DNA of 16,863 nucleotides. Origin: Deltaproteobacteria bacterium. GTDB taxonomy: Bacteria > JAEEML01. Numbering within the stretch: position 1 is the stretch's first letter; every line of letters begins with the position of its first letter. The stretch lies in NCBI GenBank assembly GCA_016283195.1, contig JAEEML010000118.1, positions 1 through 16,863 of the forward strand, given 5' to 3'. The translations under genes were made by a program, and so were the position numbers. The notes below the pieces were generated by a model. The model saw nothing but the letters and a program-made list of their open reading frames with translations. It had not been told where the DNA came from and did not search any database. Positions 9,667 through 16,863 of this stretch are shown here, one piece after another.

Positions 9667-11736
9667 ATGGAAGATAACAGCAGCATTTTTATAGATAAAA
9701 AACAGGCTTTGCTTTACCGCGTGAACCGTGCTTTTGCTTTACTGGGGCTGGCCGGTGGTTTGAGCCTGGCCATTTTGGTCTCTTTTTGCCTCAATTACTT
9801 TTCGGCACGCGAAGTAACTACCGCCGCCAGTAAACTTATGCCGACCTTGGAAAATAAATTAGCGGCGCCCATAGCCTCAGGTGAGGCCGCAGCGCTTAAT
9901 AGCGCTTTTGAGAGTCTGGCGGGCAAACTGGAAAACCTGGCATATCTTGCACTTTTAAATGAAAAAGGCGAGCTTGTGAGTAGCTGGGTAAGTGATGGTA
10001 ACTTAAGAAATTTTAATTACAAAATAGCTAAAAAGCTCAGTGTCGGCACCGCTTTGAGAGACGGCTTTTATTTTTATTCCAAATATACTTTTGCGGATGC
10101 GGCCAGCTATACGCTGCTTTGGGCTGTCGATATCCGCCATATAAGCGCCCAAAATCTCTCTTCCTGCCTGATTTTTTATATAATGCTTTGCTTGGCTTTG
10201 GCCATTACGGTAACCCTCTGTATTCGCATTACCAACCACCACTGCTCTTATCCGCTGGCCCATGTTTATGAGGGCACGGTTAAAATTCTTGATGAGAGCG
10301 ATTTAACCATTAAGTTGCCGGTGGAATCCAATTCGGAATTTGGACAGATAGCTGTGGCTCTTAATGTCCTTACCGGCAGAATAGCCGCGATGCTGAGCTC
10401 TTTTAAGAAGATAACCCAGGCTTTAAATGAAGTTACCCATGAACTTGGCAGCTATGGCGCTCAGATTTCCAGCGGATCGCGTACTATCCAAGCGCATACT
10501 GATAATACCGCCGCCAAAATGCAGGAATTTTCCGCCTCTTTTGCCGAAGTTTCGGCCAAACTCAGGGAACTCACCGGAGAATCGGAACGCGGTTCGGCCA
10601 CGGTTTACCAGATGGGCCAGATTAACCGGGAAGTCTTTCAAAATGTTACCGCCATGAATAATTCTGTGGCCTCCTCCACCGAGGCCATTGGACAAATGAC
10701 TAAAGTTATTGAAGAAACAGCTGCTATGGTGGAAAAACTGACTGCCGATATAACGGGTGTCAATGTGGCTATGCAGCGCCTTTCCGGCTCCATTGCCATT
10801 GAAGAACAGAGTGCCGGAGAGTCTCTTACGCTTTCCAAAGAGGTGGCCAAAAACGCTGCCGGCGGTATGCTGGCCCTTACAGAGACGATTAACGGTATCA
10901 GCCAAATTGCGGCCAGTTCTAAGGAGACAGCCCAGGTAATAAGCGCTCTTGGCCAACATGCTATGGATATCGGCAATATTCTTCGCGTGATAGAAGATAT
11001 TACCAAGCAAACCGGTCTTCTCGCTTTAAATGCCGCCATTATCTCTGCTCAGGCCGGTGAACACGGACGCGGCTTTGCCGTTATTGCCGATGAAATAGGG
11101 GTCCTTGCCGGGCACACCGGCGAGTCCACCAAGGAGATAGCGGCTCTTATTACCACTATTCAGGATGAAGCCCAAAAGGCAGTGGCGGTGATGGCCGCCG
11201 GTGAAGAGATTATCCAAAAAGGGGCCGACTTAGGCGCCAGAGCCCAGGGATCTTTTAACAAACTCAAGGAATCTGCCGATAAAACCTCAAAACAGGCCGC
11301 AGATCTGGCTAAATCCACTATGGCCCAGGCAGAGGAAGTAAAGAGTGTTATTAAAGCAGCGGAAAATATAACTGCCACGGTTAAAGAGCTAAGTCTTTCG
11401 GCTAAACATCAGGCCAAAGAGGCTGAGGCTATGAATATGGCGGCCGCCAAGATGAGCCAAATAAATGAAGAAGTGGCTCGTTCCAGCGAAGCACAGGCCA
11501 AATCGGCAGAGGATGTTTTAAAGGTTATTGAGCATATTTCAGCCGCTCAGGCTTTGGTTAGCAAACAGCAGGAAGCCCAGGCGGAAGGTACTACCAGAGC
11601 GGCGGTAGCCGTTAAAGAGGTGGATAGAGCGGCCCAGTTGCAAAATGAGGCTGCCATGCACCTTTCTCAGGCTATTGGCGAGATAAACGGGCAGATAAAA
11701 ATACTCACCGGCTATGTAAACGCCTTTAAAATATAA
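9667..11736 (+). CDS. Methyl-accepting chemotaxis protein, subtype A (A3), 689 aa
   Basis: First receptor of the third pair. I chose ATG 9667 because the N-terminus [18 protein letters not shown] then aligns with A1 and A2, and CGGAG (9651-9655) lies upstream, although its 11-nt spacing is long. An in-frame ATG at 9619 (16 residues longer) lacks a visible ribosome binding site. Layout: TM1 about 23-45, periplasmic sensor about 46-166 (SSW, W107), TM2 about 167-188, HAMP about 190-245 with P196 and SEFGQI, tip at E465 ([18 protein letters not shown]). It is the most diverged A-type. The C-terminal-arm pair is SSEAQAKSA, so one glutamate of the usual EE is replaced by alanine. After the tip it has [12 protein letters not shown] where the others have EIGALA.RT. 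The C-terminus is YVNAFKI. The B-type partner follows closely. Confidence 0.93.
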   Translation: MEDNSSIFIDKKQALLYRVNRAFALLGLAGGLSLAILVSFCLNYFSAREVTTAASKLMPTLENKLAAPIASGEAAALNSAFESLAGKLENLAYLALLNEKGELVSSWVSDGNLRNFNYKIAKKLSVGTALRDGFYFYSKYTFADAASYTLLWAVDIRHISAQNLSSCLIFYIMLCLALAITVTLCIRITNHHCSYPLAHVYEGTVKILDESDLTIKLPVESNSEFGQIAVALNVLTGRIAAMLSSFKKITQALNEVTHELGSYGAQISSGSRTIQAHTDNTAAKMQEFSASFAEVSAKLRELTGESERGSATVYQMGQINREVFQNVTAMNNSVASSTEAIGQMTKVIEETAAMVEKLTADITGVNVAMQRLSGSIAIEEQSAGESLTLSKEVAKNAAGGMLALTETINGISQIAASSKETAQVISALGQHAMDIGNILRVIEDITKQTGLLALNAAIISAQAGEHGRGFAVIADEIGVLAGHTGESTKEIAALITTIQDEAQKAVAVMAAGEEIIQKGADLGARAQGSFNKLKESADKTSKQAADLAKSTMAQAEEVKSVIKAAENITATVKELSLSAKHQAKEAEAMNMAAAKMSQINEEVARSSEAQAKSAEDVLKVIEHISAAQALVSKQQEAQAEGTTRAAVAVKEVDRAAQLQNEAAMHLSQAIGEINGQIKILTGYVNAFKI

Positions 11737-11784
11737 AAAGGAAGGCGCTGTATTTTAAGGCCAGTGCCGGACAGGCAGAAGAAA

Positions 11785-13821
11785 ATGGGAAAGCAGAAAA
11801 TAGAAAAAGCTACTAAAACCATTAAATATATATATGCCACCAGGGTAACCTGGATTGGGCTGTTTTGTGTCGTCAGTTGCTCGCTTATTATTTTAGGGGC
11901 CATGACGCGGGCATTATTCCACTATGAAGCCGGGGAAGCCAGAGCGATGGTGGCTCTTTTAGCTGATGATTTTGCAAGGGCTGCTAAAGATAACAATGTG
12001 GAATTATTGGAAAAAGAGCTTGGTAAATTTTCTGGGCTCAAATTTTTGAGTTATGCCGTTATCTTAGATGCTGCCGGGCGCAAAGTGGCTCTTTATGAAG
12101 ACGGTGCCCACCGGGGCGAAATGAGTTATAAAAAAGTTCCCGATCTCAATGGCGAGGAACAAAAATTGACTGCCGACGGGCTTTATCAAAGCTTTAAAAT
12201 AGGTGATTATAAGCTGGTTACCGGTATTGCTTTTACAGCTTTCGGCAGCTTCTTTTTTATATATTTTGTGGTCTTTTTAGGCGTCTTGGGCGCTATTTTT
12301 TATGCCTGGCATATATTTTACCAAAGAGTGGTGGGCCATCTCATTACAGTTACCGACAATATTACCAAAATAGTGAACGAGAGCGATTTGACTATTGCCA
12401 TTCCCACTGTCGCCGCCTCCGAAGTTGGTAAAATAGCTCTTTGTTTTAATTTGATAATCGGCAAATTAACAAAGATGTTGCAGAGCTTACAGGAGGCGCT
12501 GCATAGCCTCGAAGCGGTGCAGATTATGCTCAAAAATACCGGCGGCAGTTTGCATGACAATGCCCTTGCCATCAGGAGTCATATTAAAGATACCAGCGGT
12601 ATAGTAAACGGTCTTTTAGTATCTTTTAATGATGTTTCTGCCGAATTGGAGAATCTGACAAACGAATCGGCACGTGGCTCTGCTACTGTTTACGAGATGA
12701 GTGCGGTTAATGAAGAGGTTTATCAAAATGTCGGTGCCATGGGCGGAGCGGTAAACGAATCCACCGCAGCTATAGAGCAAATGACCAAAGCCATTGATAA
12801 AACGGCAGGCCATGTGGCCCATTTAAATGAAAATATCGCTACAGTTAATGCTTCTATAGAGCGTCTTGATGTCTCTATTGCCGACGAGGAAAAGAAATCG
12901 CAGGAGGCTATAGATTTGGCCAAAGAGCTTATGGCCAATGCTGCCGACGGTATGACTGCTCTTAAAGAAACCATTGACGGTATCGGGCAGATTCAGGCCA
13001 ATTCCCGGGAAACAGCCGGAGTTATCGACTCTCTGGGCCGGCATGCCATGAATATCGGTAATATTCTCCATGTGATAGATGATATAACCAAGCAGACGGG
13101 CCTCCTCGCCTTAAATGCCGCCATTATTTCTGCCGATGCCGGTGAGCAGGGGCGCGGCTTTGCGGTGGTGGCTGACGAAATCGGGGCTCTGGCCAGCCGT
13201 ACCAAAAGTTCTACTAAGGAAATAGCCGCCCTGATTGCCACTATTCAAAGCGAAGCTGCCAAAGCCATCAAAGTGATGAAGGAAAGCTCAAGAGCTATCG
13301 AAAAGGGCGCCAAACTTGGCGCAGAGGCCCAAAAAGCCTTTGATAAACTTAAAGAATCGGCTGATAAATCCAATGACAAGGCTGTAGCTCTCGCCAAAGC
13401 CACCATGGAGCAGGCGGGTGATGTGCGCGCTGTGAGCATGGCTATTGCCAGCATTACTGGCATGGTGGAAGAGCTGAATATAGCCGCCGGAAAACAGGCC
13501 ACTGAAGCCCGGGCACTCAATGAGGCGGCCGCTAAAATGAGCAGCATAAATCAGCAGGTGGCCGGTTCCAGTGAAGAACAGGCGCGCTCGGCCGGTGATG
13601 TTTTAAAAGTCATTAAAAATATCTCCGATATGGCGGCTCTGGTCAGTGAGCGGCAAAAAGTGCAAATTGCCAGTGCCGAAGAGACGCTCAAAGCCGCCGC
13701 CATTGTAGATAGCAACGCTGTGAGTCAGGAAAGTGCAGCCGAAAAACTAACAGTGATTATTGCCGATATTGCCAAGCAGACGGCAGAGCTTGAGGCTTTT
13801 ACCAAAGAGTTTAAAATCTAA
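11785..13821 (+). CDS. Methyl-accepting chemotaxis protein, subtype B (B3), 678 aa
   Basis: Last gene of the array. ATG 11785 is taken as start; an in-frame GTG at 11764 would add seven residues, and neither has a strong ribosome binding site. The B-type entry [11 protein letters not shown] (15-25) leads into TM1 (about 23-44). The sensor (about 45-154) is the shortest of the set and has Y104 where the others have the conserved tryptophan. TM2 is about 155-177. HAMP (about 178-235) lacks the near-universal first proline (VVGHLITV, H185). The tip at E454 reads [16 protein letters not shown], with D where the paralogues have Q. Candidate methylation pairs are DEEKKSQEA and SSEEQARSA. The C-terminus is FTKEFKI. 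It remains a complete, presumably functional receptor. No clear terminator follows immediately. Confidence 0.94.
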   Translation: MGKQKIEKATKTIKYIYATRVTWIGLFCVVSCSLIILGAMTRALFHYEAGEARAMVALLADDFARAAKDNNVELLEKELGKFSGLKFLSYAVILDAAGRKVALYEDGAHRGEMSYKKVPDLNGEEQKLTADGLYQSFKIGDYKLVTGIAFTAFGSFFFIYFVVFLGVLGAIFYAWHIFYQRVVGHLITVTDNITKIVNESDLTIAIPTVAASEVGKIALCFNLIIGKLTKMLQSLQEALHSLEAVQIMLKNTGGSLHDNALAIRSHIKDTSGIVNGLLVSFNDVSAELENLTNESARGSATVYEMSAVNEEVYQNVGAMGGAVNESTAAIEQMTKAIDKTAGHVAHLNENIATVNASIERLDVSIADEEKKSQEAIDLAKELMANAADGMTALKETIDGIGQIQANSRETAGVIDSLGRHAMNIGNILHVIDDITKQTGLLALNAAIISADAGEQGRGFAVVADEIGALASRTKSSTKEIAALIATIQSEAAKAIKVMKESSRAIEKGAKLGAEAQKAFDKLKESADKSNDKAVALAKATMEQAGDVRAVSMAIASITGMVEELNIAAGKQATEARALNEAAAKMSSINQQVAGSSEEQARSAGDVLKVIKNISDMAALVSERQKVQIASAEETLKAAAIVDSNAVSQESAAEKLTVIIADIAKQTAELEAFTKEFKI

Positions 13822-13962
13822 GCGCTTCCTGTTTTTCCTGTTTTCGCCTGGGCCCGCTCAAATTTGAGGCTAGGTATCCCCGGAGCGCTGCGTGCTTTTC
13901 TGCCCTCACCCCACAAGCTAAGCGGACCTCACCTCATAACTCATTGAATTTTTATGAAAATC

Positions 13963-13987
13963 GCCCCTCTCCCAAGCGGCGAGGGGC
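13963..13987. repeat. Internal hairpin, 7-bp GCCCCTC/GAGGGGC
   Basis: The arms are GCCCCTC (13963-13969) and GAGGGGC (13981-13987) with an 11-nt loop, inside the repeat element. No U-tract follows on either strand, so a terminator role is doubtful. Confidence 0.55.
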
Positions 13988-14089
13988 TCCGCTAAATGTC
14001 AAAAAACAATAACTGACTCCCGAGCCCTGTAGGGCGCCGGGGCGGTAGCCCACCTCACCCCGACCATTAAAGCCGGTTTTTGCAAGGCG

Positions 14090-14119
14090 CCCCTCTCCAT
14101 TTTTACAAATGGAGAGGGG
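14090..14119. repeat. Internal hairpin, perfect 13-bp stem with 4-nt loop
   Basis: CCCCTCTCCATTT (14090-14102) pairs perfectly with AAATGGAGAGGGG (14107-14119) around TTAC. It is the strongest hairpin in the window. It has no following U-tract on either strand but would form a stable RNA stem that could block transcription or protect 3' ends of transcripts from either side. Confidence 0.8.
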
Positions 14120-14403
14120 GTACATCTTATTGAATTTTCATATATTTTGTGGGGTGAGGGGCTTCGAAACAAGCGGGGTTTTCCCTCCCGCAAAGAAAAA
14201 GAAGAATAAAATCAAGAATTAGAATCGAGCAAAACGGGCATTGCATTTAAGAAAAAGACAGCCTCGTGAACGGAGGTTTCTTCACTACAAAGAAAAAACA
14301 AAATAAAATAAAAGAATTATTGTTCCGATAGAGAAGAGGCCGATAGCAAAATTTCTCAGCTGTTATTTGGCCCTAGGAGTTGAAAAGAAAAGCCTAAGAA
14401 TTT

Positions 14404-15954
14404 TTATTTAGTGCGTTTCCAAACATAAACAACAAGGTAGGGCGGCATATTGTTGTGCGGTTGCCCGCTACCAGCGGCCTCAACGGTGACCGAGCCGCTG
14501 GGGGTAAACGTATGGGTGTGCGCTCCTGCCGAAGCGGCGTAATTACCAGAATCCATGGTTTGAGGAGTATTATAATTAGTTCCTGTTGTTACATTGATGG
14601 TGCCGCCATTTTCATCCTGGCTACTGGCTCTTAATACCAGGGGATGTGTATGATTGCCATCGGAGCTGGTTGTGCCCGCTGTGCCGCTAAAAGTGGCGCC
14701 GTGATTATGGCTGGGCATTTCATCTTTGCTCAAAGTATGAGTAGCTTCGCCGCCCGTTTGCCCGGCGCTATAGGTGCTGCCGGCCGCCAGCAGGAAGCGG
14801 TCTTTAATTTGCTCCCAAGTGCCGCCAAGAGTGGTGGCCGGATTAGTAGCGGAGGTGCTGATATAAATAGCGCCGACCGGATAGAGAACATTGAGCAAAT
14901 CCGGGCCGATGCCCTTGGCATTGATAGTACCGCTGGCGTTAACCGAGCTGATGGTGAAGTTTGTGGCCTCGATATTACCGCTTACCTTTAAAGTGCCATT
15001 ATTCACACTGACAGAGATATTTGTGCCGTCTAAATCTTCAAAAAGCACTCCCGGCACAGTATCGGCAATGATGGCCTCAAAGTCCTCTTCGCCGCCGGTA
15101 GAGCGAATATGTAACGGTGCCTTGGGAATGCCGGTGCCAAGACCTAATTTGCCGCCATCCAAAACGGCTACTTCCGGCTGCGGGGCCAAAATGGTATCGC
15201 GCTCAAATATGTAATAGGAGCCGCCGTACTGATCATAGCACTTTGGCCCTTGGTCGTTTAAAGTGGTAAATGCTGGGGCAGTGCAATCGGCCGCCAGGCG
15301 ATCTTGATCGCACTCACAACTGTTAATACCGTTCAGTTCGCTTTCGTTTTCAGGGTTTAAGGTGTCTTTTTTGTTGTATTTGAAAGCCCCTTCGGCATAA
15401 ATGCCGCTATTATTAATGCCAATGCGGCCATTTTCCTGCTCATCGATATGGAGTAGGGAACACTCCCATTCATCATTTGTGTAATTAAAGCGTAAGGTGC
15501 GACCGTCTTCACATTTTGGGAGAGCACTGTCTTGCATGGCGGGAAAGTCTAAATGTCGTTTGGTGATGCAGCCTTCGCAAGCAACAGAAGTACTGATGGC
15601 CGAAATTTCAGCAGCAAGAGCATAAGGAACACTATGAATAGCGAGTTTTGGTTCCAGCTCGGTGCCATCAACAGATATGCCAAGTTCTAACTTATCGGCG
15701 TTTCTTACGACATCCACATCAATATTGGGGATAGTGAGGACATAAGCGCCGCTTTCTACACTGACACTTTGTTCTGCTTCACCGGCTATGGTGTTATTAT
15801 CTCCATATATGGTGGCATGGATGGTATGAGTGCCGTTTACCAGTGCTCCGTCCTCTTTCAAAATGCCGTGATGGGTGAAAGAAAGAGGAACAGTGGCCAT
15901 AGCTAAACGAGAAATACTCAGGATAAATAAAGCTACTGGAAAGAATTTTTTCAT
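14404..15954 (-). CDS. Secreted protein with C-terminal phage tail-fibre/collar-like domain, 516 aa
   Basis: ATG 15954 is preceded by GGAG at 6-nt spacing. Residues 1-20 (MKKFFPVALFILSISRLAMA) form a Sec signal peptide with an AMA cleavage site. The mature N-terminus (about 21-116, LSFTHHGIL... to SVPYALAAE) resembles a beta-rich surface module recurrent in secreted proteins of several Gram-negative lineages. A middle part contains several cysteines (CEGC, CECDQD) and repeats of the G-x-L-G-L-G-T-G/LHIRS kind seen in tail-spike-like proteins. The C-terminus (about 357-516) starts LYPVGAIYIST, continues with LGGTWEQIKDRFLLAAGS and GEATHTLSKDEMPSHNHG, and ends NMPPYLVVYVWKR. This is the pattern of phage tail-fibre or baseplate tip domains. 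Three HxH motifs (416-418, 435-437, 479-481) may bind metal, as in T4 gp12. A surface fibre or adhesin role is inferred. No other phage genes are nearby. Confidence 0.9.
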   Translation of the reverse strand: MKKFFPVALFILSISRLAMATVPLSFTHHGILKEDGALVNGTHTIHATIYGDNNTIAGEAEQSVSVESGAYVLTIPNIDVDVVRNADKLELGISVDGTELEPKLAIHSVPYALAAEISAISTSVACEGCITKRHLDFPAMQDSALPKCEDGRTLRFNYTNDEWECSLLHIDEQENGRIGINNSGIYAEGAFKYNKKDTLNPENESELNGINSCECDQDRLAADCTAPAFTTLNDQGPKCYDQYGGSYYIFERDTILAPQPEVAVLDGGKLGLGTGIPKAPLHIRSTGGEEDFEAIIADTVPGVLFEDLDGTNISVSVNNGTLKVSGNIEATNFTISSVNASGTINAKGIGPDLLNVLYPVGAIYISTSATNPATTLGGTWEQIKDRFLLAAGSTYSAGQTGGEATHTLSKDEMPSHNHGATFSGTAGTTSSDGNHTHPLVLRASSQDENGGTINVTTGTNYNTPQTMDSGNYAASAGAHTHTFTPSGSVTVEAAGSGQPHNNMPPYLVVYVWKRTK

Positions 15955-15960
15955 TTTTTG

Positions 15961-15964
15961 CTCC
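15961..15964 (-). promoter_or_regulatory. Ribosome binding site (GGAG) for the secreted tail-fibre-like gene
   Basis: On the minus strand GGAG is followed by CAAAAA and then ATG 15954. This selects the ATG over an in-frame GTG at 15990, which would place 12 residues ahead of the signal peptide and start almost at the predicted transcription start. Confidence 0.7.
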
Positions 15965-15995
15965 AAGTTAAGAGAACGAAAAAGGCACACTTTGC

Positions 15996-16023
15996 AGTTT
16001 ACGTTAGTTGCTCAGTGAGTCAA
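15996..16023 (-). promoter_or_regulatory. Candidate sigma-70 promoter, minus strand
   Basis: Read on the minus strand, TTGACT (16023-16018, 5 of 6 consensus bases) is followed after 16 nt by TAAACT (16001-15996, 4 of 6). Transcription would start near 15989, giving a leader of about 35 nt before ATG 15954. It lies in the 108-nt gap between the two minus-strand genes, so the downstream gene can be expressed on its own. Confidence 0.45.
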
Positions 16024-16062
16024 GAGTTAAAAACAAGCTGGGAGAAAGGTAATGCGGCGCGG

Positions 16063-16863
16063 TCAGTTGTCTTTTACGCAGCGCACCAGCATATAGTAGG
16101 ATTGAGACATGTTAAGACTAACGCCAATTGTATCATCATTATAATACCGATTAAAGTAGTATGCATTTGTTGTACCGCTAGTAGTATCCGACCATGCAAA
16201 AAAACCTCCGCCTCTGTTTAGTAGTTTGTTGTCTGAGTAGTATCCATATGTGTTACCATCAGTATAGGTTCCGATATTAAAACCAGCATTATTTAATTTA
16301 GGTGTACACGTTTTAGTTGTCCAAAAACTAGATTTAAGGCTGCAATCAGTAGAGTCAGTAGCTTGTAACATTGCTTTATAGTCCGCCTGTGTTGGTAGAT
16401 GCCAGCCAACAGGGCATACCTTTTGCGCTTCAGAAAAATTGTAGTATATCTTACTATTTGCGGAGTATGTATTATCAGCGTTAAAATAATAATTGAGATT
16501 ATCCACTATCCACCACTTGCCGTCCGCCATTTTAGCCACCTTGTAGCTGTAGTAATATGAATTAGTACCGCAATAGATTTTAATTTTGCAGTTACTATCG
16601 TTGTGACCGCTAGTAAAGGTGCAACTTGCATTTGGTATAGAACCGGTTATACATTTATCACAATTCTCACCTGCCCAATAGTTGTTATCACAGTCACCAC
16701 TACACTTGCCGGTGATATTGTCAGCTGTGCCGTGAACGCAGGCTTTTTCTACATCGCAGTTGCTGTTTGGTCCTAGAACCCAGTTACCAATACATGAAGA
16801 GCAGGTGCCGGATTCTTCATTGAGAAGACCATGGGAGATATTGCAAGTAATGGTTTTATCACA
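16063..16863 (-). CDS. Cysteine-rich surface protein with C-terminal FISUMP-type domain (5' truncated by window edge)
   Basis: The frame is open from the right edge of the window to a TGA at 16063-16065, giving at least 266 residues; the start lies off-window. The visible N-terminal half (about residues 1-95) is rich in cysteine, with a CxxC and several C-x(4-8)-C spacings (TCSSCIGNW, GKCSGDCDNNYWAGENCDKC) like EGF or growth-factor-receptor-type modules. The C-terminal half has ADGKWWIVDNLNY, KVCPVGWHLPTQADY, GGGFFAWSDTT and a final YMLVRCVKDN. These are hallmarks of the Fibrobacter succinogenes major paralogous (FISUMP) domain, whose function is unknown. It is probably secreted or surface-exposed, but no signal peptide can be checked. 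The next minus-strand gene has its own promoter candidate. Confidence 0.9.
   Translation of the reverse strand, partial: CDKTITCNISHGLLNEESGTCSSCIGNWVLGPNSNCDVEKACVHGTADNITGKCSGDCDNNYWAGENCDKCITGSIPNASCTFTSGHNDSNCKIKIYCGTNSYYYSYKVAKMADGKWWIVDNLNYYFNADNTYSANSKIYYNFSEAQKVCPVGWHLPTQADYKAMLQATDSTDCSLKSSFWTTKTCTPKLNNAGFNIGTYTDGNTYGYYSDNKLLNRGGGFFAWSDTTSGTTNAYYFNRYYNDDTIGVSLNMSQSYYMLVRCVKDN

Larger units (their letters stand above)
13903..14160. repeat. Palindrome-rich REP/MITE-like element with 14-bp terminal inverted repeats
   Basis: CCCTCACCCCACAA (13903-13916) is the exact reverse complement of TTGTGGGGTGAGGG (14147-14160). Between them lie two hairpins with related CCCCTCTCC stems (13963-13987 and 14090-14119), another CCTCACCCC copy near 14053, and a near-duplicate segment: CATTGAATTTTTATGAAAAT (13943-13962) versus TATTGAATTTTCATATATTT. 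GC-rich CCTCACCCC/CCCTCTCC modules of this kind are familiar as dispersed intergenic repeats. No flanking target duplication is evident and no transposase is encoded. Confidence 0.6.
13822..14403. other. Gene-free convergent intergenic region (582 nt)
   Basis: No ORF here is convincing. From left to right it holds a 9-nt tandem duplication TCCTGTTTT x2 (13827-13844), a 12-nt palindrome CTCAAATTTGAG (13857-13868), the repeat element 13903-14160, then purine-rich, A-rich DNA. It also has a small stem AGCCTC/GAGGTT near 14260-14277, followed by TTCTTC, that might terminate plus-strand transcripts. It separates the array from two oppositely oriented genes, so terminators for both directions are expected but none is strong. 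Confidence 0.6.

Noticed and set aside
10423-11010. Long minus-strand ORF (195 codons) antisense to A3, and similar ones antisense to other receptors
   Set aside because: They recur at the same relative place opposite the conserved MCP tip, have no recognisable domain, and follow from the codon pattern of the sense genes.
13999-14193. 64-codon minus-strand ORF in the intergenic region
   Set aside because: It lies almost entirely within the palindromic repeat element, has a low-complexity proline/arginine-rich translation, and has no ribosome binding site. It is most likely a chance frame through a repeat.
14644-15214. Plus-strand ORFs of 115 and 107 codons overlapping the secreted gene
   Set aside because: They are antisense to a gene with a signal peptide, recognisable domain, promoter and ribosome binding site. 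Their translations show no family features.
14404-15954. Prophage remnant
   Set aside because: Only the C-terminal domain is phage-like. The gene has a Sec signal peptide, and no integrase, capsid, terminase, lysis or other tail gene is in the window.
15955-15990. GTG 15990 as start of the tail-fibre-like gene
   Set aside because: It would put 12 residues before a normal signal peptide, lies at the predicted transcription start, and lacks the good GGAG spacing seen for ATG 15954.

Overview
The window comes from a Gram-negative bacterial chromosome of moderate GC content with motility/chemotaxis capacity. I cannot place the taxon. The receptor tip signature (NAAII.AQAGE) recalls receptors I associate with deltaproteobacterial lineages (Desulfobacterota/Myxococcota). 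The last gene carries a domain typical of Fibrobacter and of some gut-associated Fibrobacterota, Myxococcota and Elusimicrobiota genomes. No rRNA, tRNA, CRISPR array or transposase gene was recognised.

Positions 2-13821 are a plus-strand tandem array of seven methyl-accepting chemotaxis protein (MCP) genes, the first cut by the left window edge. Every complete gene encodes a short cytoplasmic N-terminus, TM1, a periplasmic sensor of about 110-125 residues, TM2, HAMP, and a very long cytoplasmic hairpin (about 220 residues per arm) around a conserved tip. Their N-terminal and HAMP sequences define two subtypes that strictly alternate: A (760, 5182, 9667) and B (2911, 7321, 11785). The truncated first gene looks like a B by its C-terminal tail. 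A-to-B gaps are short (48-69 nt) and B-to-A gaps long (161-252 nt, AT-rich, with hairpins or palindromes). The array therefore reads as three two-gene A-B units, most simply made by duplication of a pair. Sensor domains have diverged strongly, while tip segments stay nearly identical in DNA, which suggests selection or gene conversion on the signalling core.

Positions 13822-14403 hold no supported gene. They contain a compact palindrome-rich repeat (13903-14160) with 14-bp terminal inverted repeats and two internal hairpins, resembling a REP/MITE-like element.

Positions 14404-16863 carry two minus-strand genes converging on the array. One encodes a secreted 516-residue protein whose C-terminus resembles a phage tail-fibre/collar tip with three HxH motifs; it has a plausible sigma-70 promoter and a good ribosome binding site. 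The other is a 5'-truncated cysteine-rich protein ending in a FISUMP-type domain. The MCPs would feed an off-window CheW/CheA system. The two secreted proteins look like cell-surface or adhesion products and have no evident functional link to the array.
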